A stretch of 64,000 nucleotides of DNA from Streptomyces sp. CA-210063 (GCF_024612015.1 NZ_CP102512.1:7068001-7132000); one strand, 5' to 3'; numbered from the stretch's first letter, positions 1-10,337 are shown. The notes: generated by a model not told the origin, from the sequence alone. Numbers and translations: made by a program.

Positions 1-141
1 CAGGCCCTCACCCCCCTCCAACTCCTCGGCATGAGCCTCGCCTTCGGCGCGACGATCCTGGGCCAACTCCAGCCGCGCACACGGCCGTCCACGACGACAC
101 CCTCTCCGAAAGTGCTCCAGTCGCACGGGAGCGCCCGGTGA
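1..141 (+). CDS. C-terminal fragment of a probable EamA/DMT-type transporter
   Basis: The window opens inside a reading frame that runs to a TGA at 139-141, giving 46 residues. The visible part includes a hydrophobic stretch containing LTPLQLLGMSLAFGATILGQ, followed by a polar Arg/Ser/Thr-rich tail. The pattern of a final helix beginning 'LTPLQLLGM' and ending in 'LGQ' resembles the last transmembrane segment of EamA (drug/metabolite transporter) proteins, which export small metabolites across the plasma membrane. Only the end of the gene is present, so the family call rests on this short resemblance. An alternative is another polytopic membrane protein. The stop codon lies inside a hairpin that probably ends transcription. 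Confidence 0.45.
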   Translation, partial: QALTPLQLLGMSLAFGATILGQLQPRTRPSTTTPSPKVLQSHGSAR

Positions 142-154
142 AGTCACCGGGCGC
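131..154 (+). terminator. Hairpin at the end of the transporter gene, probably bidirectional
   Basis: Arms GCGCCCGGTGA (131-141) and TCACCGGGCGC (144-154) are perfect complements around a very tight turn. The hairpin overlaps the TGA of the upstream gene and lies about 30 bp beyond the stop of the convergent pepN, so it can serve both strands. There is no clear U-run, which is usual for Streptomyces terminators. Confidence 0.55.
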
Positions 155-181
155 CCCGTCGTCGTACGGATTGGCCCTCGG

Positions 182-2761
182 CTACTCCGTGGCCGCCGCC
201 GCGTCCGCGGACTGGGCGCGCAGGGCGCGTTCGACGCCCGCGCGGGACTCCGAGACCAGGCGGCGGAGGGCCGCGTTGGGGTCGGTGGAGGTCAGCCAGG
301 AGTCCGTCTTGCGGAGGGTTTCGGCGGAGACCTGGATCGTCGGGTAGAGGCCGATCGCGATCTGCTGGGCGATTTCGTGGGAGCGGGAGTCCCAGATGGA
401 CTTCACGACCTCGAAGTACTTGTCGGTGTACGGGGCGAGGAGGTCGCGCTGGTCGGTCTGGACGAAGCCGCCGATGACGGCTTCCTGGAGGGCGTTGGGG
501 AGCTTGTCGGATTCGATGACCTGGGACCAGGCCTCGGCCTTGGCCTCGGGGGTCGGGCGGGCGGCGCGGGCGGTGGCGGCGTGGCGTTCACCGGCGGCCG
601 TCTTGTCCCGCTCGTACTCGCCGGCGATCTCCGCCTCGTCGTAACGGCCCACCGCCGCGAGCCGCTGGACGAAGGACCAGCGCAGCTCGGTGTCGACGGC
701 CAGCCCCTCGATCGTCTGCGTACCCTCCAACAGGGCCTCCAGGAGGTCCAGTTGCTCGGGGGTGCGGGCGGTCGCGGCGAAGGCGCGGGCCCAGGCCAGC
801 TGGTGGTCGGAGGACGGGGCGGCCGCGCGCAGATGCGCCAGTGTGGCGTCCGTCCAGCGGGTCAGCAGCGCCTCACGGGCCGTCGGGTCCGCGTACAGCT
901 CGATGGCCAGCTTCACCTGGCGGTGCAGCGACTGCACGACGCCGATGTCCGACTCCTTGCCGATGCCCGACAGGACGAGGGAGAGGTAGTCGCGGGTCGC
1001 CAGCTCCGCGTCGCGCGTCATGTCCCAGGCCGATGCCCAGCACAGGGCGCGGGGGAGCGAGGACTCGAAGTCGCCGAGGTGCTCGGTGACGAAGGCCAGC
1101 GACTGCTCGTCCAGACGGACCTTCGCGTACGACAGGTCGTCGTCGTTGAGGAGCACGACGGCCGGGCGGCGCTTGCCCGCCAACTGCGGTACGGCGGTCA
1201 GCTCGCCGTCGACGTCCAGCTCGACGCGCTCGTCACGGACCAGCTTGCCGCTGGCCTCGTCCAGTTCGTAGAGGCCCACCGCGATGCGGTGCGGTCGCAG
1301 CGTCGGCTCGCCCTTCGCGCCCGCGGGCAGCGCCGGGGCCTCCTGGCGGATCACGAAGGAGGTGATGACGCCGTGCTCGTCCGTCTCGATCTCCGGGCGG
1401 AGGATGTTGATGCCGGCCGTCTCCAGCCACAGCTTCGACCAGGCCTTCAGATCACGGCCGGAGGTCTCCTCCAGGGCGCCCAGCAGATCGGACAGGCGCG
1501 TGTTGCCGTACGCGTGCGCCTTGAAGTAGGCCTGCACGCCCCGGAAGAACTCGTCCTGGCCGACGTACGCGACGAGCTGCTTGAGCACGGACGCGCCCTT
1601 GGCGTACGTGATGCCGTCGAAGTTGACGAGCACGTCGTCCAGGTCGCGGATCTCGGCCATGATCGGGTGCGTGGACGGCAGCTGGTCCTGCCGGTACGCC
1701 CAGGTCTTCATGGAGTTGGCGAACGACGTCCAGGCGTGCGGCCAGCGCGACTCGGGGTGGGCCGCCTGGCAGGCGATCGACGTGTACGTGGCGAACGACT
1801 CGTTCAGCCACAGGTCGTTCCACCACTCCATCGTCACGAGGTCGCCGAACCACATGTGGGCCAGCTCGTGCAGGATGGTCTCGGCGCGCGTCTCGTACGC
1901 CGCGTCCGTCACCTTCGACCGGAAGACGTACTGGTCGCGGATGGTGACCGCGGCCGCGTTCTCCATCGCGCCCGCGTTGAACTCCGGCACGAACAGCTGG
2001 TCGTACTTCTTGAACGGGTACGCGTAGTCGAACTTCTCCTGGAACCAGTCGAAGCCCTGCCGGGTGACCTCGAAGATCGCGTCGGAGTCCAGGTATTCGG
2101 CGAGGGAGGGACGGCAGTAGATGCCGAGCGGCACGCTCTGCCCGTCCTTCTCGTGCACGCTGTGGACGCTGTGGTACGGGCCGACGATGAGGGCCGTGAT
2201 GTACGTCGAGATACGGGGCGTCGGCTCGAAGACCCAGACGTCGTCCTTGGGTTCGGGCGTCGGTGAGTTGGAGATGACGGTCCAGCCCGTCGGCGCCTTC
2301 ACGGTGAACTGGAAGGTGGCCTTCAGGTCCGGCTGCTCGAAGGAGGCGAAGACGCGACGGGCGTCCGGGACCTCGAACTGGGTGTACAGATACGCCTGGT
2401 TGTCGACCGGGTCGACGAACCGGTGCAGGCCCTCACCCGTGTTGGTGTACGCGGCGTCGGCCACGACCCGCAGGATGTTGGGGCCCTCCAGCAGGCCGGG
2501 GAGCGCGATCCGGGAGTCCTTGAAGACCTCCGCCGGGTCCAGCGCGTCGCCGTTGAGGGTCACCTCGTGGACGGTCGGGGCCACCAGGTCGATGAACGAC
2601 GCCGCGCCGGTTTCGGCGACGTCGAAGCGCACCGTGGTCACGGACCGGTAGGTGCCGCCCTCCTGCGCGCCGGAGAGATCGAGATCGATCTCGTACGAGT
2701 CAACGCTGAGCAGCTCCGCCCGCTGCTGAGCCTCTTCGCGGGTCAGGTTTGTGCCAGGCAC
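182..2761 (-). CDS. pepN: Aminopeptidase N (M1 family), copy 1
   Basis: An 859-residue cytosolic zinc metallopeptidase that removes N-terminal residues from peptides. Direct evidence is the exopeptidase signature GAMEN (residues 264-268) and the zinc site HELAH (298-302), with the third ligand Glu in NESFA (E321). Length fits actinobacterial PepN. The long C-terminal part is the helical ERAP1-like domain. The start ATG with the N-terminus MPGTNLTREEAQQRAELL matches the second copy in this window (15961-18567), which supports the start chosen. It stands alone, convergent with the upstream transporter and divergent from the DUF1203 gene. It is likely constitutive peptide turnover; substrate preference cannot be read from the sequence. 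Confidence 0.96.
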   Translation of the reverse strand: MPGTNLTREEAQQRAELLSVDSYEIDLDLSGAQEGGTYRSVTTVRFDVAETGAASFIDLVAPTVHEVTLNGDALDPAEVFKDSRIALPGLLEGPNILRVVADAAYTNTGEGLHRFVDPVDNQAYLYTQFEVPDARRVFASFEQPDLKATFQFTVKAPTGWTVISNSPTPEPKDDVWVFEPTPRISTYITALIVGPYHSVHSVHEKDGQSVPLGIYCRPSLAEYLDSDAIFEVTRQGFDWFQEKFDYAYPFKKYDQLFVPEFNAGAMENAAAVTIRDQYVFRSKVTDAAYETRAETILHELAHMWFGDLVTMEWWNDLWLNESFATYTSIACQAAHPESRWPHAWTSFANSMKTWAYRQDQLPSTHPIMAEIRDLDDVLVNFDGITYAKGASVLKQLVAYVGQDEFFRGVQAYFKAHAYGNTRLSDLLGALEETSGRDLKAWSKLWLETAGINILRPEIETDEHGVITSFVIRQEAPALPAGAKGEPTLRPHRIAVGLYELDEASGKLVRDERVELDVDGELTAVPQLAGKRRPAVVLLNDDDLSYAKVRLDEQSLAFVTEHLGDFESSLPRALCWASAWDMTRDAELATRDYLSLVLSGIGKESDIGVVQSLHRQVKLAIELYADPTAREALLTRWTDATLAHLRAAAPSSDHQLAWARAFAATARTPEQLDLLEALLEGTQTIEGLAVDTELRWSFVQRLAAVGRYDEAEIAGEYERDKTAAGERHAATARAARPTPEAKAEAWSQVIESDKLPNALQEAVIGGFVQTDQRDLLAPYTDKYFEVVKSIWDSRSHEIAQQIAIGLYPTIQVSAETLRKTDSWLTSTDPNAALRRLVSESRAGVERALRAQSADAAAATE

Positions 2762-2872
2762 GCGGTCATCTCCTCGTTATGTGTGGGTTGCGCCATCCTT
2801 CCATGCGACCCGCGCGGACGCGATGTCCGATTCCCGCCGGTGAACGGGGTGTACGGGCGCGAGGCTGGGGAC

Positions 2873-3349
2873 ATGACGACGTACGCCGCACGACCGATCG
2901 ACCCGGCGGTTCTGAAGGAGCTGCGCTCGGCCGACGATTCGGGGCGCTCGCGCGCCCCGTTCGTGGACGACGAGGGCGGCGCCCCACTCCGCTGCTGTCT
3001 GCGCCGCAGTGAGCCGGGGGAGCAGATCGCCCTTGTCTCGTACGCGCCCCTGCGCCGCTGGGCGGCCGGGACGGGCGTCGACCCGGGAGCGTACGACGAG
3101 CAGGGGCCGGTCTTCATCCATGCGGAGGAGTGCGCGGGCCCGGACGGGGACCGCTACCCCTTCACGAACGCCCACCGCACGGTGCGCCGCTACTCGGCCG
3201 AGGGCCGCATCTTGGGCGGCCGACTCGTGGAGGAACCCGAGGAGTTCGGCCTGGCCTTCGACGAGGCGTTCGCCGACCCGGAGGTGGCGTTGGTCCATGT
3301 CCGCGCGGTCGAATACGGATGCTTCCTTTTCGAGGTGCGCAGGTCGTGA
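2873..3349 (+). CDS. DUF1203 domain protein
   Basis: A 158-residue soluble protein of unknown function. The segments GPVFIHAEEC (middle) and YPFTNAHRTVRRY plus a C-terminal VHVRAVEYGCFLFEV are typical of the DUF1203 family, where Cys and His residues in the 'HAEEC' element are conserved. The ATG at 2873 follows a purine-rich GGCTGGGGAC. An upstream in-frame extension of the reading frame overlaps pepN and is not credible. It is divergent from pepN with a 111-bp intergenic region. No signal peptide or membrane segment is visible. The Cys/His placement invites a metal or redox role, but that is only inference. Confidence 0.85.
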   Translation: MTTYAARPIDPAVLKELRSADDSGRSRAPFVDDEGGAPLRCCLRRSEPGEQIALVSYAPLRRWAAGTGVDPGAYDEQGPVFIHAEECAGPDGDRYPFTNAHRTVRRYSAEGRILGGRLVEEPEEFGLAFDEAFADPEVALVHVRAVEYGCFLFEVRRS

Positions 3350-3370
3350 GGGTACGGGCACACTCTGTCC

Positions 3371-3526
3371 ATGGAGCACGAGAACGAGCAGCTCATCGCG
3401 GAGTACGCGGCGGCTTTCGAGGAGTGGGCCGCGAGTGAGGACGCCGAGTTGTGGGACCGGACAAGCGGTGACGGGCTGGACGAGGAACCACCCGCGGACG
3501 AGTGGGCGGCCACCGACGAACGGTGA
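3371..3526 (+). CDS. Small acidic protein, 51 aa, unknown function
   Basis: An open frame from ATG 3371 to TGA 3526, 21 bp after the DUF1203 stop, so likely co-transcribed with it. The product is strongly acidic (runs such as DELWD- and EDAELW-like segments, many Glu/Asp, three Trp) with a predicted N-terminal helix (EHENEQLIAEYAAAFEEWAA). It is too short for a domain call. Small acidic helices of this sort can be antitoxin tails or protein-binding peptides, but no partner toxin is visible. The ribosome-binding site is weak, so the gene may also be fortuitous. Confidence 0.45.
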   Translation: MEHENEQLIAEYAAAFEEWAASEDAELWDRTSGDGLDEEPPADEWAATDER

Positions 3527-3550
3527 CCGCCCACTTGGCGTACTGCCCGC

Positions 3551-4918
<1,368 letters not shown>

Positions 4919-5620
4919 GTGGCTGTGCTGCGCAGAAAGGCGCGCCGCGTCCAGGAGGTGGACGATCCGCTGCACGCGGGCGGCGACCTGCGGACCGGGG
5001 CCGGCGACCTGCGGACCGGGGGCGGCGACTCGCCGGCGGCGACGGGGGAGGCGGGGAACACGGGGGACGCGGGGGTCGCGGGGGGCACGGAGGACACCGC
5101 TGCCACCGTGCCCACCGCCGCCGCCACGGCCGTCGATCCGCTGGACGCGGCCCAGGAGCGGCGGGTGCGGGCGGTGCTCGCGCTCGGCGGTGTGCCGCAG
5201 TCGGACCTGCTGGACGGGGTACAGCAGGTCCGGCTGCGGCTGCTGGAGAGGGCCGCGAGCGGCCGTGAGGCACCGCGGGACGTGTCCGCGTGGGCGGCGG
5301 TGGTCGCCTCCAACCTGGCGATGGACTGGCATCGCGCCAAGCGTCGCCAGGAGCGCCTCGGCGAGCGGCTGGCCTCGCTGCGCCAGCCCGTGGCGCACCC
5401 CTCCGGCGAGGACTCCAGCGTGCTCTCGCTCGCCGTCGCCCGCGGCCTGGACGAGCTGCCCGACGCCCTGCGCCAGGTCCTCGTCCTGCGCTTCTACGCC
5501 GACCTGCCGGTACGCGGGATCGCCGACGAGCTCGGCATCCCCGAGGGCACGGTCAAGAGCAGGCTCCACTCGGCGGTCCGCGCCCTGCGCACCCGCCTGC
5601 ACGAGGACGAGGTGGTGTGA
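4919..5620 (+). CDS. ECF-type RNA polymerase sigma factor
   Basis: A 233-residue sigma-70 family regulator that redirects RNA polymerase. Residues about 80-130 form the region 2 helices (AWAAVVASNLAMDWHRAKRR). Residues about 170-225 form region 4 with the helix-turn-helix VRGIADELGIPEGTVKSRLH. The first 75 residues are unusual: Gly/Asp/Thr-rich with an internal repeat DLRTGAG/DLRTGGG encoded by a 21-bp direct repeat near 4980-5025. GTG 4919 or GTG 4925 may be the start; both follow the purine-rich GAGGGGAGGGG. The next gene begins one base after the stop, so the two are co-translated, and its product is the natural candidate for the regulator of this sigma factor. Confidence 0.88.
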   Translation: MAVLRRKARRVQEVDDPLHAGGDLRTGAGDLRTGGGDSPAATGEAGNTGDAGVAGGTEDTAATVPTAAATAVDPLDAAQERRVRAVLALGGVPQSDLLDGVQQVRLRLLERAASGREAPRDVSAWAAVVASNLAMDWHRAKRRQERLGERLASLRQPVAHPSGEDSSVLSLAVARGLDELPDALRQVLVLRFYADLPVRGIADELGIPEGTVKSRLHSAVRALRTRLHEDEVV

Positions 5621-5621
5621 C

Positions 5622-6863
5622 GTGGCCGCCCGGGACAACAGCCGGCGCGACGCCGAGTACGACGACATGGCGCACGGGGACGTCGAGCATGGGGACGCGG
5701 GGCGCGCTGACGCCGGGCGCGGGGACGCCGGGCATGGCGACCTCGGGCTCGGGGATGCCGGGCGCGCCGACCTCGCGCACGGAGATGCCGAGCACGGCGG
5801 CGCCGAGCGCGGAGACGCCGAGCACGGCGACCCCGCTGTCGACGGCGTCGCGCGCGGCGGCCTCGTCTTCGGCGACGGCGTCGGGCGCGCGGGCCTCGAC
5901 CATGAGGGCGGCGTCGGGCGCGCGGGCCTCGAGCATGAGGGCGGCGTCGAGCGCGCGGGCCTCGAACACGACCGCGTGCAGTCCGCCGAGGACGTCCGGT
6001 ACGACGGCCCCGCGTACGCCGGCATGGACGCGCTGATGGCCGCACTCGTCGACGAACCGTTGCCCGAGGACGCCCTGCGGGACTCCGACTTCGTGGCCTC
6101 GCGGGACGCGGCCGCCGCCGACATCGCTCTGTTGCGGGAGCAGCTGGGGCTGATCGGTGAGGCGCTGGCCGGGGCGGGCACCGCGAACGCCGACGCCGGG
6201 GCACCGCCGGGGCGACGCGTGGCCGCGCGGCCGGGGGACGCGGCCGGTGCCGAGACGGACCCCGGGCAGATGTCCGGGCCCGCGACGGCCCCCGTCGCGG
6301 AGGTGAGGCCCCTGCTGCCGCGGCCGGCCCGCGCCCGGCGCGCCCTGAACATCGCCTTCGGCACCCTCGCCGCAGCCGTGGCCGCCTCCATGGTCTTCGG
6401 CGTGGGCTGGGTCTTCGTACAGGCCGGCGGCGGGGCGGACACGACGTCGTCGTCCAAGTCGGACAGCGGCTACGACAGTGGCGCCGATCAGCAGGACGGC
6501 GAGGTGAGCGGCCCGCACGACGACAGCGGCGGCAAGCTGAGCCACCTGGGCTACCTCGCCTGCGCCCGTCTCGTCGTCGAGGGCACCGTCACCGACGTCG
6601 AACCCGTGCCGGGTGCCGGGCAGTACCGGATCGCGGTCGACGTGGACCGCTACTACAAGCCCGCCGAGGGCGCCGACGAGGTCGTCTTCCCCATGGCCGA
6701 GGACGTCGATCCCCGGCTGAGGAGGGGCGACCACGTCCTCATCGGCATCTCGCCGGGCTCCGCCGAACCCGACCTGTGGACCGTGGGCGAGCGGAAGATC
6801 GCCGACGAGCGGGCCTGGATCGAGGAGGGCCTGCCGGCGGCGGCGCGCATGCCGTGCGAGTGA
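5622..6863 (+). CDS. Single-pass membrane protein with tandem repeats, candidate anti-sigma factor
   Basis: A 413-residue protein starting one base after the sigma factor stop, which implies translational coupling. Layout: residues 19-73 are eleven five-residue units of the form (G/A)-D-(A/L/V)-x-x. Residues 86-118 are three 11-residue units GVGRAGLDHEG. About 130-180 is a helical acidic region (MDALMAALVDEPLPEDALRD). One transmembrane segment lies near 240-262 (IAFGTLAAAVAASMVFGVGW), and a C-terminal extracellular domain with one Cys and a Trp near the end follows. Sigma plus single-pass membrane partner is the usual sigma/anti-sigma arrangement, but no recognised anti-sigma (zinc) motif is seen. 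That role is inferred from position and topology only. Confidence 0.7.
   Translation: MAARDNSRRDAEYDDMAHGDVEHGDAGRADAGRGDAGHGDLGLGDAGRADLAHGDAEHGGAERGDAEHGDPAVDGVARGGLVFGDGVGRAGLDHEGGVGRAGLEHEGGVERAGLEHDRVQSAEDVRYDGPAYAGMDALMAALVDEPLPEDALRDSDFVASRDAAAADIALLREQLGLIGEALAGAGTANADAGAPPGRRVAARPGDAAGAETDPGQMSGPATAPVAEVRPLLPRPARARRALNIAFGTLAAAVAASMVFGVGWVFVQAGGGADTTSSSKSDSGYDSGADQQDGEVSGPHDDSGGKLSHLGYLACARLVVEGTVTDVEPVPGAGQYRIAVDVDRYYKPAEGADEVVFPMAEDVDPRLRRGDHVLIGISPGSAEPDLWTVGERKIADERAWIEEGLPAAARMPCE
5676..5840 (+). repeat. 15-bp coding repeat, eleven units
   Basis: Eleven consecutive degenerate 15-bp units, typified by GGGGACGCCGGGCGC, encode pentapeptides such as GDAGR, GDAEH and ADLAH. The phase resembles pentapeptide-repeat proteins (A-D/N-L-x-x). 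The central hydrophobic residue is mostly Ala rather than Leu/Phe, so a right-handed beta-helix is doubtful. Confidence 0.85.
5877..5975 (+). repeat. 33-bp coding repeat, three units
   Basis: Units at 5877-5909, 5910-5942 and 5943-5975 share 33-bp phase. Units 1 and 2 are almost identical; unit 3 has diverged at its end. Each encodes an 11-residue unit (G-V-G/E-R-A-G-L-D/E-H-E/D-G/R). Confidence 0.9.
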
Positions 6864-6898
6864 CGGCGCCGAGTGACGGCACCGGCGGCTGACGCCGA

Positions 6899-6930
6899 AG
6901 GGGCGGGTGTCCCCCCGGACACCCGCCCCT
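6899..6930. terminator. Bidirectional terminator between convergent genes
   Basis: Perfect 14-bp stem AGGGGCGGGTGTCC (6899-6912) with GGACACCCGCCCCT (6917-6930), loop CCCC. It sits between the convergent repeat-protein and protease genes. Confidence 0.8.
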
Positions 6931-6954
6931 CACGCACTGCCTGCTACCTGAGTG

Positions 6955-9900
6955 CTACGGCGTGACCTTCTCGATCCGCACGCTGCCGGTGCCCGCGACG
7001 GTGCCGCGGGCGTTGACCAGCTGGACCCGGCCGAAGAACTCCCGGCCGGCCGGGGCCTCGGCGGCCGCGACGACCTCACCGGAGACGGTCGTCGAGTCAC
7101 CCGTGCCGAGCTTGACGGCGGTGTCCGCGACCTTCACCTCGCCGAGCGAGGAGGAGAAGAACACGTCGCGGTAGTCGTACGCGGTCGACCCGGCCGGGAT
7201 CGCGTAGCCGATGACCTGGATGGTGTACGTACCGGCGGCCGGCGACGGGACGGAGACGGACTCCTCGGAGTCGCCGTCCGCGTCGAACGCGACCTCGTTG
7301 CCCTCGGCGTCGTAGACGTACAGGTCGAGGTCGGCGGCGGTGTCAGCCGTGTTGCCGATGGTGACGTCCAGGGACTCGGCGCCCGCGGGCACCTCGACCG
7401 TGGAGGTCTGGGTGGCACCGTTGGCGATGGTCGGCCGGTCGGTCTTGGCCGAGCCGAGCGGCCCGCCCGCCAGCTTGCCGTCGACGGCGGCGAGGCTGTT
7501 GGTCACCTTCCAGGAGGCGGCGGTCGGGGTGCCGACCTTGGCCTCGGGCACGGTGACGACCTCCGGGTCGAAGCTCGCCCCGTACACCGCGAAGTTCAGC
7601 TTGAAGGTGTTGTCGAGCACCGGCGACGTCCGGCGCGACTCGACCTCGATCTCCCAGACGCCGGGCTGCGGGTCGGCGTACGACCGTACGTCCGGCTTGC
7701 AGCCGCTGCCGTCGAGGTAGTTGCTGTAGCAGTACGGGGAGCCGGTGTCCTCCACCGCGACGCCGTACGGGTGGTTGGCGATGAAGCGGGTCTGGCTCTT
7801 GTCCTTCAGCCCGCTGATGGCGACCTCGAGGGTCTTCGCGCCCTCGGGGACGGTGATGAAGTACGACTTGAAGGAGTTGCGCTGGACCGTGCCGGACGCC
7901 GAGTGGGTGTACTTCAGCGGCGTGGAGACGACCACCGTGTTGAGGATCTGCTTGTCGATGCCCACGGTCTTCGGGTCGTCGACCTCCAGGATCGCGCTGC
8001 TGATGCCGGAGTTCTCCGGCTTGGCGGCGACCTTCACGGTGACCGGCTTGTTCAGCGGCAGGGAGACCACGTCGTCGCCGACGATCCGGAACGTGTTGTC
8101 CCGGTTGTTCTCCAGGTGCAGCTCGTGGCGGATCGCCTTGTCGGCACCGGACGTACGGGTGATGGTCACGTCGTACGTCTTCTTCTGCCCGGCCTTGAGG
8201 CCGCCCTCACGGTCGTAGATGCCGGTGCCGAAGCCCGGGGTCTCGAGCGCGAAGTCGATGGCCGTGTCGACCGGGGCCTTGACGGCGTAGTCGTGCGCCG
8301 TGGCGCCCGCCTTGACCGACTTCCACGCGTCGACGATGTTGATCAGGCCCGCGCCCTCGGCGTACGCCTGGACGCCGTTGATGTGGTCGGCGGTCGAGGT
8401 CAGCGCGGTGCGCAGCTTCGCGGGCGTCAGGTCGATGCCCTTCTGCTTCGCGGCGCTGAGCAGCAGCGCGGAGGCGCCGGCCGCCTGCGGGGAGGCCATC
8501 GAGGTGCCGTTCAGCATCTGGTAGCCGGCCGGCAGCTGGTAGCCCGCCTCGGGGACGATGAAGCCCGGCAGCCAGGTCTGCGCGGTGTTGACCGCCGCGC
8601 CGGGCGCGACCAGGGTCGGGGTGAAGCCGCCGTCCTCACGCGGGCCGCGCGAGGAGAAGTTGAACAGCTGGTACGGCTTGGTCACCTGTGAACCGTAGTT
8701 GGACGCCCAGGTCTCCTTGGAGATGGCCGCGCCGACCGAGATCACCTTGTCGGCCAGACCGGGGTCGCCGATCGTGTTGGCGCCGGGGCCCTCGTTGCCG
8801 CCGGCGATGACCAGCTGGACGCCGTACTCGTCGATGAGGCGCGTGTAGAGCTCGGCGCGCGCGTTGTTGCCGTCGTTCAGCGCCGGGAGACCGCCGATGG
8901 ACATGTTGACGATGTCGACGCCACGGTTGGCGACGAGGTCGATCATGCCCTCGGTGAGCGCGACGTTGGTGCAGCCGGGGCCGAACTCGCAGGCGCGGGA
9001 CGAGACGAGCTTCGCGCCGGGCGCGGCGCCGTTCATCTTGCCGCCGAACAGGCCGTTCGCGGCGGTGATGCCGGCGACGTGGGTGCCGTGCTCGCTGGAG
9101 ATGAGACCGATGTTGACGAAGTCGGCCTTCTTGCCGACCCAGTCGCCCCCGAAGGGATCCATCGGGACGTCCTTGCGGTACTCCACGACGAACGGCTGGC
9201 GCTCGGCGACGTCGGTCGACGGGTCGTCGGTGCCGAAGTAGCCGATCTGGTAGCCGTCCTTGTACGGCTTCATCGGCTTGTCGTCGGTGAAGTCGAAGTT
9301 CTGGTTGACGTCGACGGTGACCGTGCCGGCCGCCGCGTCGTAGAGCACGCCCCACGCGTCGGTGGTGTCGCCGTCGCGGTTCACGTCACCCGCCGCGTCA
9401 CCGGCCGCCGTGATGGACTCGCGGAAGGTGTTGACGGAGTAGGAGCCCGAGGGCGCGCTCCAGGTCCGGCCGCCGAAGGTGAAGGTCGGCCCGGAGACCG
9501 AGTTCGTCATCGGGCGCCAGCTGCCGTCGCCGTCGATGATCGGGTCGGTGGAGGTCACCCAGTCGACGATCTTGCGCTCGCCGGTGGACGTCTTCTGCAG
9601 CGCCGGGTGCGCGAGGTCGACACCGGAGTCCAGGACGCCGATGGTGATGCCCCGGCCGTCCGCCTTCGGGTTCTGCTTCACGAAGTCGACGGCGCCCGTC
9701 TCGAACGACGGGTTGTACGGGTTCTCGGCGGGGGTGTTCTTGCCCGGCCCCGGGTACGTCTCCGCCACCGTGGGCTGCGACGTGGCGCCCTTCGCGGTGT
9801 CCGCGGCCGGCGACGGGTCGTCGAGGAGGATCTCCTGGCGCAGGTCGATGCCGTGCACGGAGGAGAGCTTCGTGGCGGCCGAGATGGCGGAGTCGGCGCT

Positions 9901-10269
9901 CTTGGTGGGAACCGTGGCGCGGACGTAGCCGAGCTTGTCGTCGGTACGGCCCACGGAGCCGCCCTTGACCGCGTCCAGTTGCTCGGCGACCTGTTCGGTC
10001 TTCCCGGGCGCGGTGGCGATCATCATGGTGACGTTCTTGTCGCCGTCGGCCTTGGCCTCGGCGAGCAGATCGGCGTCGGTCGAACCGAGCTTGTCGTGCG
10101 CGGACTTGACGCCGCCGTCGGCCGGGACGGTCGCGGAGGGGTCGTCCGCCGAGAAGGCCATGGGTATCGGCCCGGCCGCGGAAAGCGCGGCGACCAGACC
10201 CGCGGCCACGGCTATGCGCGCCACGCGTCTCGTACCCGGCCGGGGGCCGGGCTGGGGGGTGAGGGTCAT
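6955..10269 (-). CDS. Secreted S8 (subtilisin-like) serine protease
   Basis: A 1104-residue exported endopeptidase. Residues 1-40 are a long Sec signal peptide: Arg-rich start, hydrophobic core VAAGLVAALSAAG, cleavage near AFSA. An N-terminal propeptide-like region lies at about 60-145. The catalytic set is D214 (GVLDSGVD), H394 (SSEHGTHVAG), oxyanion N492 (AGGNEGPG) and S590 (NGTSMASP). A large insertion of about 170 residues separates D and H. After residue 650 come beta-rich domains, probably P-domain/PPC-like, that aid stability or binding. ATG 10269 has AAAGGGA upstream. It is monocistronic, divergent from the Nudix gene. It is probably involved in extracellular protein scavenging or processing during development; the substrate is unknown. 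Confidence 0.93.
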   Translation of the reverse strand: MTLTPQPGPRPGTRRVARIAVAAGLVAALSAAGPIPMAFSADDPSATVPADGGVKSAHDKLGSTDADLLAEAKADGDKNVTMMIATAPGKTEQVAEQLDAVKGGSVGRTDDKLGYVRATVPTKSADSAISAATKLSSVHGIDLRQEILLDDPSPAADTAKGATSQPTVAETYPGPGKNTPAENPYNPSFETGAVDFVKQNPKADGRGITIGVLDSGVDLAHPALQKTSTGERKIVDWVTSTDPIIDGDGSWRPMTNSVSGPTFTFGGRTWSAPSGSYSVNTFRESITAAGDAAGDVNRDGDTTDAWGVLYDAAAGTVTVDVNQNFDFTDDKPMKPYKDGYQIGYFGTDDPSTDVAERQPFVVEYRKDVPMDPFGGDWVGKKADFVNIGLISSEHGTHVAGITAANGLFGGKMNGAAPGAKLVSSRACEFGPGCTNVALTEGMIDLVANRGVDIVNMSIGGLPALNDGNNARAELYTRLIDEYGVQLVIAGGNEGPGANTIGDPGLADKVISVGAAISKETWASNYGSQVTKPYQLFNFSSRGPREDGGFTPTLVAPGAAVNTAQTWLPGFIVPEAGYQLPAGYQMLNGTSMASPQAAGASALLLSAAKQKGIDLTPAKLRTALTSTADHINGVQAYAEGAGLINIVDAWKSVKAGATAHDYAVKAPVDTAIDFALETPGFGTGIYDREGGLKAGQKKTYDVTITRTSGADKAIRHELHLENNRDNTFRIVGDDVVSLPLNKPVTVKVAAKPENSGISSAILEVDDPKTVGIDKQILNTVVVSTPLKYTHSASGTVQRNSFKSYFITVPEGAKTLEVAISGLKDKSQTRFIANHPYGVAVEDTGSPYCYSNYLDGSGCKPDVRSYADPQPGVWEIEVESRRTSPVLDNTFKLNFAVYGASFDPEVVTVPEAKVGTPTAASWKVTNSLAAVDGKLAGGPLGSAKTDRPTIANGATQTSTVEVPAGAESLDVTIGNTADTAADLDLYVYDAEGNEVAFDADGDSEESVSVPSPAAGTYTIQVIGYAIPAGSTAYDYRDVFFSSSLGEVKVADTAVKLGTGDSTTVSGEVVAAAEAPAGREFFGRVQLVNARGTVAGTGSVRIEKVTP

Positions 10270-10315
10270 CGACGTCCCTTTTGGGTAAGGAATTCAGCTG
10301 AAAACGATCATTGAT

Positions 10316-10337
10316 GATCCGAGCGGCGGTTCGGATC
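10316..10337. promoter_or_regulatory. Inverted repeat in the protease/Nudix divergent promoter region
   Basis: GATCCGA (10316-10322) and TCGGATC (10331-10337) form a perfect 7-bp inverted repeat about 50 bp upstream of the protease start. ATCATTGATGAT, also palindromic, lies next to it at about 10307-10318. These are candidate operator half-sites; the regulator is unknown. Confidence 0.35.

Noticed and set aside
377..2266. A 629-codon frame opposite pepN copy 1
   Set aside because: Shadow frame with Gly/Arg/Val composition. pepN on the other strand has complete catalytic motifs.
5676..5840. Genuine pentapeptide-repeat (beta-helix) protein
   Set aside because: The phase fits, but the central position is mainly Ala and Gly replaces Ala at the first position. 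Only eleven units occur in a protein with a transmembrane segment. Treated as a degenerate low-complexity expansion.
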